From Thiomicrorhabdus sp. zzn3 (GTDB lineage Bacteria; Pseudomonadota; Gammaproteobacteria; Thiomicrospirales; Thiomicrospiraceae), in assembly GCF_029767755.1 (NCBI RefSeq), contig NZ_JARUQS010000001.1, forward strand, positions 1,593,112-1,657,111: DNA of 64,000 bases, written 5' to 3'. The position numbers and the translations under genes are program-made. Of the stretch, positions 36,238-45,355 are shown one piece after another. Under the pieces are notes generated by a model. That model made no database searches and was not told where the DNA came from. It saw only the letters and a program-made list of their open reading frames with translations. Each line of letters opens with the position of its first letter. Positions within the stretch are counted from its first letter, which is position 1.

Positions 36238-36875
36238 CAGATGACATCCCTCATATCCAACTCGTCGTCCGACAAGCTTTCGGAGAACATCTCTCTCTGC
36301 ATCACTTTCTCGGCGTAATCCAGAATCGGCTTGGCTGATTTTGGCAAATCAATGCCCAATGACGGCAAACGCCATAGCAGCACCGCCATGCTGATATCCA
36401 CCAAAGAATATTCATCGCTCATAAAGTACGGCTTGTGCTCAAACACAGGAATCAGTTGAATCAAACGCTCCAGCAAGTCACGGCGTGCTTTCTTAACGGC
36501 CTCTTCATCTTCGCTTTTGGTCACCGTCTCCACCAGCGGATACCACTCACGTTCAATTTGACGCAGCATTTGACGCGCACGGGCTTTGGAAATCGGGTCT
36601 ACAGACATCAATGGGGGATGCGGGAAACGCTCATCTAAATATTCAATAATGACTTGCGGATCGTACAAGACCAGATCGCGATCCACTAGGGTTGGCAAAG
36701 TACCATAAGGATTCAACTCCAACAAATCTTCCGGAAGATTATCTTCTTCAACCGAAACAACTTCCAAAGGAATATCTTTCTCTTTGGCTACCAAACGCAC
36801 GCGGTGCGAACTTGGGCTTTTAGGATCAGAAAACAGCACCATTACAGAACGTTTGGTAATTGGAATATCGGTCAT
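36237..36875 (-). CDS. sspA: Stringent starvation protein A
   Basis: This 212-residue protein has the glutathione S-transferase fold. SspA associates with RNA polymerase and affects stress and acid responses. Seen here are SVMVLFSDPKSPSSHRVRLV, LNPYGTLPTLVDRDLVLYD and IIEYLDERFPHPPL, matching the family closely; the serine of the usual GST active site is not expected to be functional. The ATG at 36875 is preferred over one at 36893 because AGGAGT lies 8 bases before it. Confidence 0.93.
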   Translation of the reverse strand: MTDIPITKRSVMVLFSDPKSPSSHRVRLVAKEKDIPLEVVSVEEDNLPEDLLELNPYGTLPTLVDRDLVLYDPQVIIEYLDERFPHPPLMSVDPISKARARQMLRQIEREWYPLVETVTKSEDEEAVKKARRDLLERLIQLIPVFEHKPYFMSDEYSLVDISMAVLLWRLPSLGIDLPKSAKPILDYAEKVMQREMFSESLSDDELDMRDVI

Positions 36876-37152
36876 GCAAGCACTCCTATGCAAAGCAAAA
36901 ATTAGACAAAACAGTTCTTACTAGTATACACCCCTTGTCAAGTCCCTGATTTAGCCGAAAAAATCGCAACAGCTGATTCCGCATCATGATTTTGCTTTAT
37001 CCCTAAATCCCCCCCTGTTTCTCCTCAATCCATCCGGAATGATTTGGCATTGATCGCAAATAAAGAACACTGTATTTCAGGATTGGAGGTTTTTCCCTAT
37101 CGAAAAATTCAATAAAGTTTGCACTACTACACTCCAACGATAGGAAAACACC

Positions 37153-37815
37153 ATGACAACACAGACCGATCACGCTTATACACTGCTTCGCATTGACGCC
37201 AGTGCACAAGCAAACGATGCATCACAATCCAAAAAGCTGGCCGACCGTTTTCAACAGGCCTGGTTAAAACAACATCCCGAAGGGCAAGTCATTCATCACA
37301 ACCTGGCCGACATGTCCCTGAAACATATCAACTCGGACTTTATCGGCGCCATGTACACCCCCGAAGCACAACGCAATGATGCACAAAAACAGATCTTGGC
37401 CGAATCGGATCAGTGGGTAGCAGAACTGAAAAACGCCGATGCTCTGGTGATCAGTACACCGATGTATAACTTTTCCATTCCCTCTTATCTGAAAAGCTAT
37501 CTGGATACGGTGACGCGAGTTGGAGAGACGTTCCGCTATGGTGAAAACGGACCAGAAGGATTACTTAATATTCCCAAAGTGGCAGTGATCATGACTTCAG
37601 GTGGTGACTACACCCAGCCACCCTTGGATGCGATGAACTTTGTCACCCCTTATCTGCAAACGGTCTTGAGCTTCAACGGCCTGGATAACGCCATAATGAT
37701 TGAAGCCCCTGGCATGAATATGGGAGGCGAAAAACAATTGCAGGGACTGAAACACGCCGAAGAGCAGATTGATCAGCTGTTTAACGAACCGTTAAATTCG
37801 CGTCAGTCGGCTTAG
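37153..37815 (+). CDS. azoR: FMN-dependent NADH-azoreductase family protein
   Basis: This 220-residue flavodoxin-fold oxidoreductase resembles AzoR, which reduces quinones and azo compounds with NADH. STPMYNFSIPSYLKSYLD is the characteristic FMN-binding segment, and MTSGGDYT lies where the second flavin loop is expected. TAGGA lies 8 bases upstream of the ATG. The last stop codon overlaps the stop of the converging epmA gene by two bases, leaving no space for an ordinary terminator. A repeat copy at 37256 encodes FQQAWLK. Confidence 0.85.
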   Translation: MTTQTDHAYTLLRIDASAQANDASQSKKLADRFQQAWLKQHPEGQVIHHNLADMSLKHINSDFIGAMYTPEAQRNDAQKQILAESDQWVAELKNADALVISTPMYNFSIPSYLKSYLDTVTRVGETFRYGENGPEGLLNIPKVAVIMTSGGDYTQPPLDAMNFVTPYLQTVLSFNGLDNAIMIEAPGMNMGGEKQLQGLKHAEEQIDQLFNEPLNSRQSA

Positions 37816-38810
37816 GCTTGCTGTATGCCGAACGCCATGCCCTGTTGAATATTATTCAAAGCTTGCTGTAACGCGAACAATCGATCTACTCCCAAGGCGA
37901 CGCCGCTGCAATCGGGCAGCGGTCGCGCCTCTAGCGCCTGCAGCAGATTTTCATCCAAAGGGACACTCGGCAATCCCAACTCGGCGCGCTGTGCCAGAGA
38001 GGCTTCAAAGCGCTGACGGTAGGTGTCGGCATCGGCTAACTCATGATAGCCGTTTGCCAACTCCATGCCATTGACAAACACCTCAAAACGCTCGGCCACT
38101 TGCGGGTCATCCTCACACAACTGTGCCAAAGCGGCATCACGTGCCGGATAGTGATAAAGCAACGTAATGCCCATCTTGCCCTCGACCAAGCCCAGATTGG
38201 GTTCAATCACCTCAGTCAGCACCAGCTGCTCCCATAACGCTTTGTCGTCGGCATCCACGCCGACCACATCCGCTACTTGGTGAGCCTTGAGTACCGCTCG
38301 ACACGTCTCGGCCGAGGCGGTGAAAATATCTTCAACCCCTGCATAACGCCGAAAAGCGTCCTGATAAGAGATCGACTCCACCGCCAAATCGCCGAGAACG
38401 GTTTTCAACAGGCCCGCGACCTCTTCCATCAGATCAAACATGGAAAAACCAATTCGGTACCACTCGAGCATCGTAAATTCGATTTGATGGCGCGGACTCA
38501 AGTCCCCGTCCCGGAACACCTTGCCGAGATAAAAAATATCCCCGCTGCCGGCGCACAACAGGCGTTTCATCGGATATTCCGGCGAAGTGTGCAAGTAAAA
38601 TCGCTGCCGTTGCGCCTCACCGGGAAGGCGCACCTCCGTCGACAGTGCATGCAGATGCACATCCGGCACCCCTGCAGCAGACAGAATCGGCGTATCCACC
38701 TCGGTCACACTCCGGGCATAAAAAAACGCCCGCAGCGTTTGCACCAGCTGCGAGCGTTTTTTAAGGCGATCCGCCAATGAATGGGTTGTTAGTCCCGCCT
38801 TATTTGGCAC
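37812..38810 (-). CDS. epmA: EF-P--(R)-beta-lysine ligase
   Basis: This 332-residue protein is a truncated lysyl-tRNA synthetase-like enzyme that attaches beta-lysine to EF-P. Class II motifs are visible: [39 protein letters not shown] and [11 protein letters not shown] chose GTG at 38810, which overlaps the efp stop by 11 bases and gives a length close to E. coli EpmA (325). TTG at 38777 is an alternative, and the frame is open further into efp. A strong terminator-like hairpin lies inside its first 30 codons. The substrate gene efp is directly upstream. Confidence 0.88.
   Translation of the reverse strand: MPNKAGLTTHSLADRLKKRSQLVQTLRAFFYARSVTEVDTPILSAAGVPDVHLHALSTEVRLPGEAQRQRFYLHTSPEYPMKRLLCAGSGDIFYLGKVFRDGDLSPRHQIEFTMLEWYRIGFSMFDLMEEVAGLLKTVLGDLAVESISYQDAFRRYAGVEDIFTASAETCRAVLKAHQVADVVGVDADDKALWEQLVLTEVIEPNLGLVEGKMGITLLYHYPARDAALAQLCEDDPQVAERFEVFVNGMELANGYHELADADTYRQRFEASLAQRAELGLPSVPLDENLLQALEARPLPDCSGVALGVDRLFALQQALNNIQQGMAFGIQQA
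38721..38762 (-). terminator. Intrinsic terminator of efp inside epmA
   Basis: The 16-base arms (38721-38736 and 38747-38762) pair completely in minus-strand RNA, allowing one G-U pair, around a 10-base loop. The core is CGCAGC/GCTGCG plus CGC/GCG, and seven T follow on the minus strand. It begins about 40 bases after the efp stop and lies within the 5' coding part of epmA. Confidence 0.75.
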
Positions 38811-39366
38811 GCGACACGTACTCGCCTTTTTCAGTGTTGACGATAACTTTTTCACCGATCTGGACGAACAGTGGAACTTGAACCACCGCGCCCGTTGACA
38901 GAGTCGCTGGTTTACCGCCGGTTCCAGCCGTATCGCCTTTCAGCCCAGGATCGGTTTCGGTGACTTCCAACGTCACTTGCTTGGGTGGCGTCACCGAAAT
39001 CGGCTGACCGTTAAACAACGTCACCGTGCACATATCCTGCTCGATCATCCACTTGCTGACATCGGCGACTGCCGCTTCAGAAGCTTGGTATTGGTCGAAA
39101 GTTTCAGGATCCATAAAGTGCCAGAATTCACCGTCATTGTAGAGATATTGCAATTCGGTATCGACGACGTCAGCGGCATCGACTTTCTCACCGGACTTAA
39201 AGGTGTTTTCCAATACGCGACCCGTCATCAGGTTGCGGTATTTTACCCGGTTGAACGCCTGGCCTTTTCCTGGCTGAACAATGGTGTTTTCAATAATTGA
39301 GCAAGGCTGACCGTCCATTAAGAACTTCAAACCGGCCTTAAATTCGTTGGTGCTGTAAGTTGCCAT
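38800..39366 (-). CDS. efp: Translation elongation factor P
   Basis: This 188-residue protein relieves ribosome stalling at polyproline. The modified residue is Lys34 in QPGKGQAF, exactly as in beta-lysylated EF-P of E. coli. [18 protein letters not shown] and the C-terminal [11 protein letters not shown] match the family. The modifying enzymes EpmA (downstream, overlapping) and EpmB (divergent) flank it, a compact arrangement of substrate and two enzymes. EpmC is not in the window. AGGT precedes the ATG. Confidence 0.97.
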   Translation of the reverse strand: MATYSTNEFKAGLKFLMDGQPCSIIENTIVQPGKGQAFNRVKYRNLMTGRVLENTFKSGEKVDAADVVDTELQYLYNDGEFWHFMDPETFDQYQASEAAVADVSKWMIEQDMCTVTLFNGQPISVTPPKQVTLEVTETDPGLKGDTAGTGGKPATLSTGAVVQVPLFVQIGEKVIVNTEKGEYVSRAK

Positions 39367-39504
39367 ATCTTTACCTGAGGGTTTACCTTAAAATAATCAT
39401 TTGCAAATCCAGTTATTTTAACCGAAAACCCCACAAACAGAAAACCAAACCGAAAACACACTGCAAGAACCGCCTAAACGATATCAAATCAGCGCTTAAT
39501 CATA

Positions 39505-40440
39505 ATGGATACCAAACTCAAGCAACTTTGCCAAACCCTGCAACTCGACCCCGCTTCCCTCGGACTGGTAAAAAGTAACTTTCCATTTAAGGCGCACGCG
39601 GATTTTATTGAGCAGATTGAAACCGGCCAGCCAGACGACCCGCTTCTAAAACAGGTTTTACCGATTGAGGCGGAGTCGCAGGTTCATCCTGAGTTTTCGC
39701 ACGATCCGGTTGGCGACCTGAAGGCCAACCCTACACCGAGCTTAATCCACAAATATCACGGCCGGGTCTTGCTGATGGCCAGTCCGCGCTGTGACATTCA
39801 TTGCCGCTACTGCTTTCGTCGCCACTTTCCGTATGAAGCCCAGATCAACCAACGCCACTGGGACAGCGCACTGCAAACCATTGCCGCTGATGAAACCATT
39901 CATGAAGTGATTTTAAGCGGCGGCGACCCGTTTACCTTGGGGGAAACCGCTTTAGTGACACTGATTGAAAAAATCGAAACCATTAAACATGTCCAAACGT
40001 TGCGCATCCATACGCGTACGCCGATCGTGGCACCAAGCAAAGCGCCGATAGACGCCTTTTTAAACTGGGCACAGCAGAGCCGGCTGAATAAAGTAATGGT
40101 GGTGCATTGCAACCACCCGCATGAACTCAGCAATAAAACTCAATATTGCCTTAACGCTTACCGTCAGGCCGGATTTCAACTGCTGAATCAGAGTGTGCTG
40201 CTCAACGGGGTAAACGATCGTGAAGATATCCTAATCGAATTGAGTCACAAGCTGTTTGCACAAGGGGTTTTGCCCTACTATCTACATCAACTTGACCGGG
40301 TTCAAGGAGCGGCACATTTTGAAGTGACGTTGCAACGCGCGCAGGCATTGATGGAAACACTCAGAAAGCAACTGCCAGGTTACCTGGTGCCTAAGCTGGT
40401 CCAGGAAATGGCCGGCGAGCCCTACAAAACCCCGCTTTGA
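39505..40440 (+). CDS. epmB: EF-P beta-lysylation protein, lysine 2,3-aminomutase family
   Basis: This 311-residue radical SAM enzyme converts L-alpha-lysine to beta-lysine for EF-P modification. The radical SAM cysteines are Cys96, Cys100 and Cys103 in RCDIHCRYCF. VILSGGDPFTL and the TRTPIVAP block match lysine 2,3-aminomutases, and VLPYYLHQLDRVQGAAHF is the PLP region; the predicted PLP lysine is in the segment near the C-terminus. The short length is the EpmB type rather than a catabolic aminomutase. It is divergent from efp. Confidence 0.93.
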   Translation: MDTKLKQLCQTLQLDPASLGLVKSNFPFKAHADFIEQIETGQPDDPLLKQVLPIEAESQVHPEFSHDPVGDLKANPTPSLIHKYHGRVLLMASPRCDIHCRYCFRRHFPYEAQINQRHWDSALQTIAADETIHEVILSGGDPFTLGETALVTLIEKIETIKHVQTLRIHTRTPIVAPSKAPIDAFLNWAQQSRLNKVMVVHCNHPHELSNKTQYCLNAYRQAGFQLLNQSVLLNGVNDREDILIELSHKLFAQGVLPYYLHQLDRVQGAAHFEVTLQRAQALMETLRKQLPGYLVPKLVQEMAGEPYKTPL

Positions 40441-40465
40441 TATCAACTTTTTTCAACCAGCTGCT

Positions 40466-40479
40466 AGACAGGCCTATTC
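40466..40479. repeat. CAGGCCTA variant repeat at a convergent gene end
   Basis: On the minus strand it reads GGAATAGGCCTGTC with TTT on its left. It overlaps the stop codon of the GT39-like gene and lies 26 bases after the epmB stop. Confidence 0.6.
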
Positions 40480-42051
40480 CAAACCGTATTTGGCTTTAAA
40501 ACCGCAATTCCCCTGCGGCAACCAAGCCGGCCCCGTATAGTATTTTTCATACACCGGTTCGAGTATCTTTTCCCGATAATAAGCGTAGTTAAACTTCTGT
40601 CCTGTTACCAGATAATAGATCACGCTGGCATCGCCGCTTTTAAGCGGCTTCAATGCCGTTACGTTTAGAGATTCAAAAAACGGTTCGATTTTTTTCAGGT
40701 CTTTCTGACTCGTTACAAATAGAGTTAAGTCGGTGCCATCCAGAGCCTTGAAATCGGTCAACTTATCGTCTTCGCGGCCGTATTTGGAGCGACTCATAAA
40801 CACATGAATATCGTCGTTACCGCAGTAGTAAGCCAAGGTGGATTGACTGCTGTAATCCAAGGTAAACAGCGTCTGTTGCGGCAGTTGCTCGCACACTTGT
40901 TCGGTCTGCAGATACAATGCCACCTGATGCTGCTGCGCCGGCGACACCACCCGTTCCACAAACGGCAACAGCCCCAGCAGCACCGCCGCGATCAGCAGCG
41001 ACGACACCCCGTTAAACACCAGCAAGCCCTTAAGTCTGGCGGATGACAATCCGGCATACAACAGATACAGAATTGGGATGGAAAGCAGCGGCCAGTGCAA
41101 GCCGACCGGATTGGAGAGACTCACCACCAACAAGACCAACAATAGCGGCAAGGCAGCATAGAGTACCAGCGGCTGTAGCCAGGCCTGCTCACTTTTAGCA
41201 AAGCTGCGATACGCCTTTTCTTTGACCCAGTCATAAACGCCTTTTGGCGACAGCATCGCGATCAACATCGCAATCAAAACCGCGGTATTGGTCAAGTCAA
41301 TCTCGCTGTCACGGGTGCGCGAAAAGAAGTTAAACAGAACATTGTTCCAGCAGTGCGTCCAGTTAAACCACAGGTTTTCGGCGACAAACGCGAGTACGAT
41401 CAGCGCCATCACCAATGGGCGCTTCCAGCCGTAACGGCGCGCATAGACCACACTGAAAACCAACAGGCCTGCCAGCATAAAGGCGGCGAAGTACTTGGAC
41501 AAAAACGCCAAGCCTAAAAATAGTCCGCCCCACAAAACCGGCCACAATGACGAACTGTGCAACGCGCGTGCAAAGAAGTAGAAACCGAGCATGGCGAACA
41601 GCGCCAGTACGGTGTCATTGGCATTAATGACAAACATCAAGGAGACCGGCGAAACAAAAAACGCCAGCGCCACGTAGAAAGCGCGTTTGGCGGTGGCATG
41701 ACCCACGCCCGAATGGTTGTCTTGCGGAACAAAAACCAGCAGGCGATAAAGCAGCCAACTCATCAATACCGAAGCCGCAAAGGCAAAACCTCGGTAGACA
41801 TAAAGATGATCGCCAAGCTGACTCAAGACGGCATTGACCCAGCCGACAGCCGGCGGATGATCGTAATGCCCCCAAGCGGGATTTTGCCCCCACCAGATAA
41901 AGTAGGCCTCGTCTCCGGTCAGCGGAATCCACACCAGCAATGCGACTTTCAAGACAATAAACGCCCCGATCAAACGCTTTTCAAAAACGGACAGGCCTGC
42001 CCAAAGTTGAGCCTTGGAAGGAGAGGCTAAGGAAGAATCGGAACGCACCAC
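40474..42051 (-). CDS. GT39/ArnT-like GT-C glycosyltransferase 1
   Basis: This 525-residue polytopic membrane protein has the GT-C signature of GT39/ArnT enzymes: TGDEAYFIWWG near residue 46, followed by HYDHPPAVGW, with the acidic residues in the first periplasmic loop. About ten transmembrane helices follow, and a soluble C-terminal part (about 390-525). Such enzymes use polyprenyl-phosphate sugars as donors. It is in an operon with a PAP2 protein and a phosphoribosyltransferase of the arabinose-lipid route, so polyprenyl-phosphate-arabinose is the suggested donor (inference). Starts GTG 42051 and GTG 42048 are adjacent; the second is better spaced from AAGGA. Confidence 0.82.
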   Translation of the reverse strand: MVRSDSSLASPSKAQLWAGLSVFEKRLIGAFIVLKVALLVWIPLTGDEAYFIWWGQNPAWGHYDHPPAVGWVNAVLSQLGDHLYVYRGFAFAASVLMSWLLYRLLVFVPQDNHSGVGHATAKRAFYVALAFFVSPVSLMFVINANDTVLALFAMLGFYFFARALHSSSLWPVLWGGLFLGLAFLSKYFAAFMLAGLLVFSVVYARRYGWKRPLVMALIVLAFVAENLWFNWTHCWNNVLFNFFSRTRDSEIDLTNTAVLIAMLIAMLSPKGVYDWVKEKAYRSFAKSEQAWLQPLVLYAALPLLLVLLVVSLSNPVGLHWPLLSIPILYLLYAGLSSARLKGLLVFNGVSSLLIAAVLLGLLPFVERVVSPAQQHQVALYLQTEQVCEQLPQQTLFTLDYSSQSTLAYYCGNDDIHVFMSRSKYGREDDKLTDFKALDGTDLTLFVTSQKDLKKIEPFFESLNVTALKPLKSGDASVIYYLVTGQKFNYAYYREKILEPVYEKYYTGPAWLPQGNCGFKAKYGLE

Positions 42052-42057
42052 GATTCC

Positions 42058-42489
42058 TTAAAAAACCAGAATGTAAGAAACGCTGTTAAGCACAAGTGCA
42101 CTGACAATGCCCACCGCAATGCCGGCGAGGATTTCCAGTTTGGAATGTCCCATACGTTCCCGCAGAATCGTATGCTCCACCCCCACATGCAGGTTCAGCG
42201 CATTGATGCGCTCGGCATGGCGGCCGATTTGACGGCGCAGACTGTTGGCATCCAGCATCACCACAAACGCCACCCCAACGGCAACGCCAAAGGCAGGATG
42301 ATCCAGACCTTCGCGCAGTGCAACCATCGCCGCGACACTGCTGACAATCGCGCTGTGGTTGCTCGGCATGCCGCCGTAACCGATCAGATCAAACGCCAAA
42401 CGGCGCTCGCGGATGCAGTTAACCGCAAATTTGGTGACGCCGGTGACCAGCCAGGCAAAAAACGGGGTCAACGCATAGGTTAAATCCAT
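42058..42489 (-). CDS. Divergent PAP2 family phosphatase-like membrane protein
   Basis: This 143-residue membrane protein belongs to the divergent PAP2 (DUF212) family. The blocks GGMPSNHSAIVSS and LDANSLRRQIGRHAERIN, and RERMGHSKLEILAGI near the end, are characteristic. The histidine of PSNHSA and the basic residues agree with a phosphatase active site. Lying between the phosphoribosyltransferase and GT-C genes, it is a candidate for removing the 5-phosphate of polyprenyl-phospho-ribose phosphate, the role attributed to Rv3807c in Mycobacterium. AGAGGT precedes the ATG. Confidence 0.78.
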   Translation of the reverse strand: MDLTYALTPFFAWLVTGVTKFAVNCIRERRLAFDLIGYGGMPSNHSAIVSSVAAMVALREGLDHPAFGVAVGVAFVVMLDANSLRRQIGRHAERINALNLHVGVEHTILRERMGHSKLEILAGIAVGIVSALVLNSVSYILVF

Positions 42490-42515
42490 GTTCGCTTTAC
42501 CTCTCCATCATGCGA

Positions 42516-43412
42516 TTATGCGGCCGCAGGCCACAGGGCCCAGACGGATGCAATCACCCAGCCTAAAACCGTCAGCATCAATTGTTTATCCGCCAACAAG
42601 GCATCGGTCGGGGATTCGCCTTCGCCGATAAACTCCACAATGTACCAGTAACGGAACAGACCAAACAGCACAAACGGCACTGTCACCACCAGCTCGGGGC
42701 GCGCCGACATCACAAAAAAGCTGTAGAACAACAAGGCGCCGGTGGCGGAAATCTCTGCAAACTTATCGACAATCGACACCGAATACATTTTTAACACCTT
42801 GCGCGCGCCATCGCCGCTCTGCATTAACTCCTGGCGGCGTTTAATCGCCGCCAGAAACAGCGCCAAACTCAAGGTGGTGACAAACATCCAGGAAGAGACC
42901 GGGACCTCAATCGCCATGGCGCCGGCATACACCCGCAACACAAAGCCGATGGCGATGGTAAAAATATCCAGCACCGGCTGGTGTTTCAAAAAATAAGAGT
43001 ACGCCAGATTGAGGAGCAGATAGGCGAGAATCACCGCCATCACTTGCGGCTGTAAAAACACCCCGCCGATCAACAGCGCATAAAGCCCTAACAATAATGT
43101 CACCGCTTGACCTGGCTTGACTTGACCGCTGGCCAGCGGGCGCTTCAGCGATTTAACCGGGTGCTTACGATCATCCTCAATGTCGCGCAGATCGTTGACA
43201 ATATAGGTCGCCGACGACGCCAGACTGAACAGCACAAACGCCAGTACCGCCTGTGAAACCGCTTCCCACTGCAAAAACAGACCGGCAAAAATCAACGGCG
43301 CGAACACAAAACCGTTTTTAACCCATTGACGCGGTCGCATCAATTTGAAAAGACCGAAAAGCGCCGCGGACGAAACCGATTTATTCGCCGTGTGATCGGT
43401 GTTAGAATTCAT
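42516..43412 (-). CDS. UbiA-type polyprenyl-phosphate phosphoribosyltransferase
   Basis: This 298-residue membrane protein resembles mycobacterial Rv3806c (DPPR synthase), which transfers 5-phosphoribose from PRPP to polyprenyl phosphate. The acidic UbiA motif is NDLRDIEDDRKHPVKSLK, with RPLASG right after it, the variant seen in this subgroup rather than in UbiA itself. About eight helices are present. The second acidic site is less clear. The ATG at 43412 starts the protein; an upstream extension to 43514 is unlikely. It starts an operon with PAP2 and GT-C genes, divergent from gtrA-dprE1-dprE2, which supply the following steps. Confidence 0.85.
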   Translation of the reverse strand: MNSNTDHTANKSVSSAALFGLFKLMRPRQWVKNGFVFAPLIFAGLFLQWEAVSQAVLAFVLFSLASSATYIVNDLRDIEDDRKHPVKSLKRPLASGQVKPGQAVTLLLGLYALLIGGVFLQPQVMAVILAYLLLNLAYSYFLKHQPVLDIFTIAIGFVLRVYAGAMAIEVPVSSWMFVTTLSLALFLAAIKRRQELMQSGDGARKVLKMYSVSIVDKFAEISATGALLFYSFFVMSARPELVVTVPFVLFGLFRYWYIVEFIGEGESPTDALLADKQLMLTVLGWVIASVWALWPAAA

Positions 43413-43515
43413 GACAATTATTGAACCTTGGATAAACCGTGAACAGCCTCGTTCGCAGCGACTCTTTTCATGTATTGCCGCAAAATGCGCAAAGAGCCTG
43501 CAAAGAACCATCACT

Positions 43516-43923
43516 ATGAAGATTGCGCTAATTTACACGATTTTTGCGGTCATCGCCACCGCCGCCAACATTCTCAGCCAGGATATCACCCTGCGACTTT
43601 ACAGCGGTCTGTATACGATCACCCTCTCCATTCTCGTCGGAACTGCGGTCGGCCTGGTGGTAAAGTATGTCCTGGACAAAAAATACATCTTCCAATATCA
43701 AACCCAAAACCTGCAACACGACAGCCGCACGTTCATGCTCTATAGCTTGATGGGCGTGTTGACCACGGTCATTTTCTGGGGCTTTGAGTTCGGCTTCGAC
43801 GCACTGTTTGCCACCAAAGAGATGCGCTACCTCGGCGGCGTCATCGGCTTGGCGATCGGCTACTTTATCAAATACCAGCTCGACAAACGTTTTGTATTTG
43901 TCCACAAGGAAGCCACCCCATGA
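43516..43923 (+). CDS. GtrA family membrane protein
   Basis: This 135-residue protein has four transmembrane helices and the GtrA pattern (two helical pairs, VKYVLDKKYIFQ and IKYQLDKRFVF after the second and fourth). GtrA-like proteins are thought to help move polyprenyl-linked sugars across the inner membrane. In mycobacteria a GtrA-like protein (Rv3789) lies next to DprE1, the same neighbourhood as here. The ATG at 43516 is chosen over an open upstream region. The stop overlaps the next start as ATGA. Confidence 0.85.
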   Translation: MKIALIYTIFAVIATAANILSQDITLRLYSGLYTITLSILVGTAVGLVVKYVLDKKYIFQYQTQNLQHDSRTFMLYSLMGVLTTVIFWGFEFGFDALFATKEMRYLGGVIGLAIGYFIKYQLDKRFVFVHKEATP

Positions 43924-45302
43924 CGCCACTCTACAATCAGCTTCCTCAGCAGAGCGTCAGCGGCTGGGGACAGTATCCGAAAATGGAATCGGTACAGATT
44001 GCCGTGCACTCCAAACGCAAAATCCGCGAACTGTTTTCAGAGACGAAACGCAACGGCCTCGACCAATATGGCTTGATCACCCGCGGTCTTGGCCGCAGTT
44101 ACGGTGACAGCGCTTTGGCCGAGCAGATTCTGCACACCGAACACCTCAACCATTTTATGCAATTTGATGCCGACAGCGGCGACTTGACCTGTGCCGCCGG
44201 CGTCACCTTGGCGGACATTCTGGACATTTTCGTGCCGCGCGGCTGGTTTCTGCCTGTCACCCCCGGCACCAAATTCGTTACCGTCGGCGGCGCCATTGCC
44301 AGCGACGTCCACGGCAAAAACCATCATCTTCACGGCTGCTTCAGCGAGCACGTTTCCTCCTTGAAACTGGTCGTTGCTTCCGGCGAAGTGATGTCCTGTT
44401 CACCGCAGGAAAACGCCCCGCTGTTTCATGCCACTTGCGGCGGCATGGGACTGACCGGGGTGATTGTTGAAGCCACCTTGAGGTTGATTCCGATTGCAAG
44501 TGCACTGATTGCCGAATCGAGCTATAAAACCGCCAATCTGGAAGAGACGCTGACGCTGTTTGAAGAACACGACAACGCCACCTATTCCGTGGCCTGGATC
44601 GACTGTCTGGCCACCGGCAAAAAACTGGGGCGTTCGCTGCTGATGCTGGGCGAGCATGAAAGCCGTGAAGAAGCGGTTAAAGAAGAACAATCTCAGGAAT
44701 CAGCACTGCAAGCCCACAAAAACGGCAAAATGAACGTGCCCATAAATATGCCGTCGATGCTGCTAAACCGCTACTCCATCCAGGCGTTCAACACCCTCTA
44801 CTACCACAAGCAGACGCGCACCCATCAAACCCGCAGCGTGCATTACGATCCCTACTTCTATCCGCTGGACGGTCTGCATAACTGGAACCGCCTCTATGGC
44901 AAAAACGGCTTTGTGCAATATCAGTTCGTCATTCCAAAGTCGGCAGGCCTGGTCGGTATGAGCCGCATTCTGGAAGCGATTACCCGCTCCAAACGTGGTT
45001 CGTTTCTGGCGGTACTCAAAGCCTTCGGCCCGCAAAATCAGAACTATTTGAGCTTCCCGGTGGAAGGCTATACTCTGGCACTCGACTTTAAAATCTCACC
45101 AGGCCTGTTTGAATTTCTGGACGAGCTGGACCGCATTGTGCTCGATTGCGGCGGACGCCTCTATTTGACCAAAGACGCTCGCATGTCCGAAGCCACCTTC
45201 AAACAGAGTTATCCGCAATGGGAAGTGTTTCAGGAAGTGCGCAGCCAATACGGTGCCGACCGTCTGTTCCGTTCACGGCAATCGCAACGTCTTGGACTGT
45301 AG
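43920..45302 (+). CDS. DprE1-like FAD-dependent decaprenyl-phosphoribose 2'-oxidase
   Basis: This 460-residue FAD flavoprotein resembles DprE1, which oxidises C2 of polyprenyl-phospho-ribose as the first half of epimerisation to arabinose. The FAD region has RGLGRSYGDSA, TPGTKFVTVGGAIASDVHGKNHH and CGGMGLTGVI. The C-terminal SFPVEGY region aligns with mycobacterial DprE1; the active-site lysine is conserved in LTKDAR. At the position of the benzothiazinone-target Cys387 this protein has alanine (TLALDF). It is coupled to gtrA upstream, and the reductase gene follows 53 bases later. Confidence 0.87.
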   Translation: MTPLYNQLPQQSVSGWGQYPKMESVQIAVHSKRKIRELFSETKRNGLDQYGLITRGLGRSYGDSALAEQILHTEHLNHFMQFDADSGDLTCAAGVTLADILDIFVPRGWFLPVTPGTKFVTVGGAIASDVHGKNHHLHGCFSEHVSSLKLVVASGEVMSCSPQENAPLFHATCGGMGLTGVIVEATLRLIPIASALIAESSYKTANLEETLTLFEEHDNATYSVAWIDCLATGKKLGRSLLMLGEHESREEAVKEEQSQESALQAHKNGKMNVPINMPSMLLNRYSIQAFNTLYYHKQTRTHQTRSVHYDPYFYPLDGLHNWNRLYGKNGFVQYQFVIPKSAGLVGMSRILEAITRSKRGSFLAVLKAFGPQNQNYLSFPVEGYTLALDFKISPGLFEFLDELDRIVLDCGGRLYLTKDARMSEATFKQSYPQWEVFQEVRSQYGADRLFRSRQSQRLGL

Positions 45303-45355
45303 CCTCGGACTGTAAAGAGACGGCCATTCAATAGCAAAGATTTCAGGAACCAATC

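Noticed and set aside
36933..36951. Perfect TTGACA and TATACT upstream of sspA as a promoter
   Set aside because: On the minus strand they are only 7 bases apart, far from the required 16-18; a real promoter probably uses another pair.
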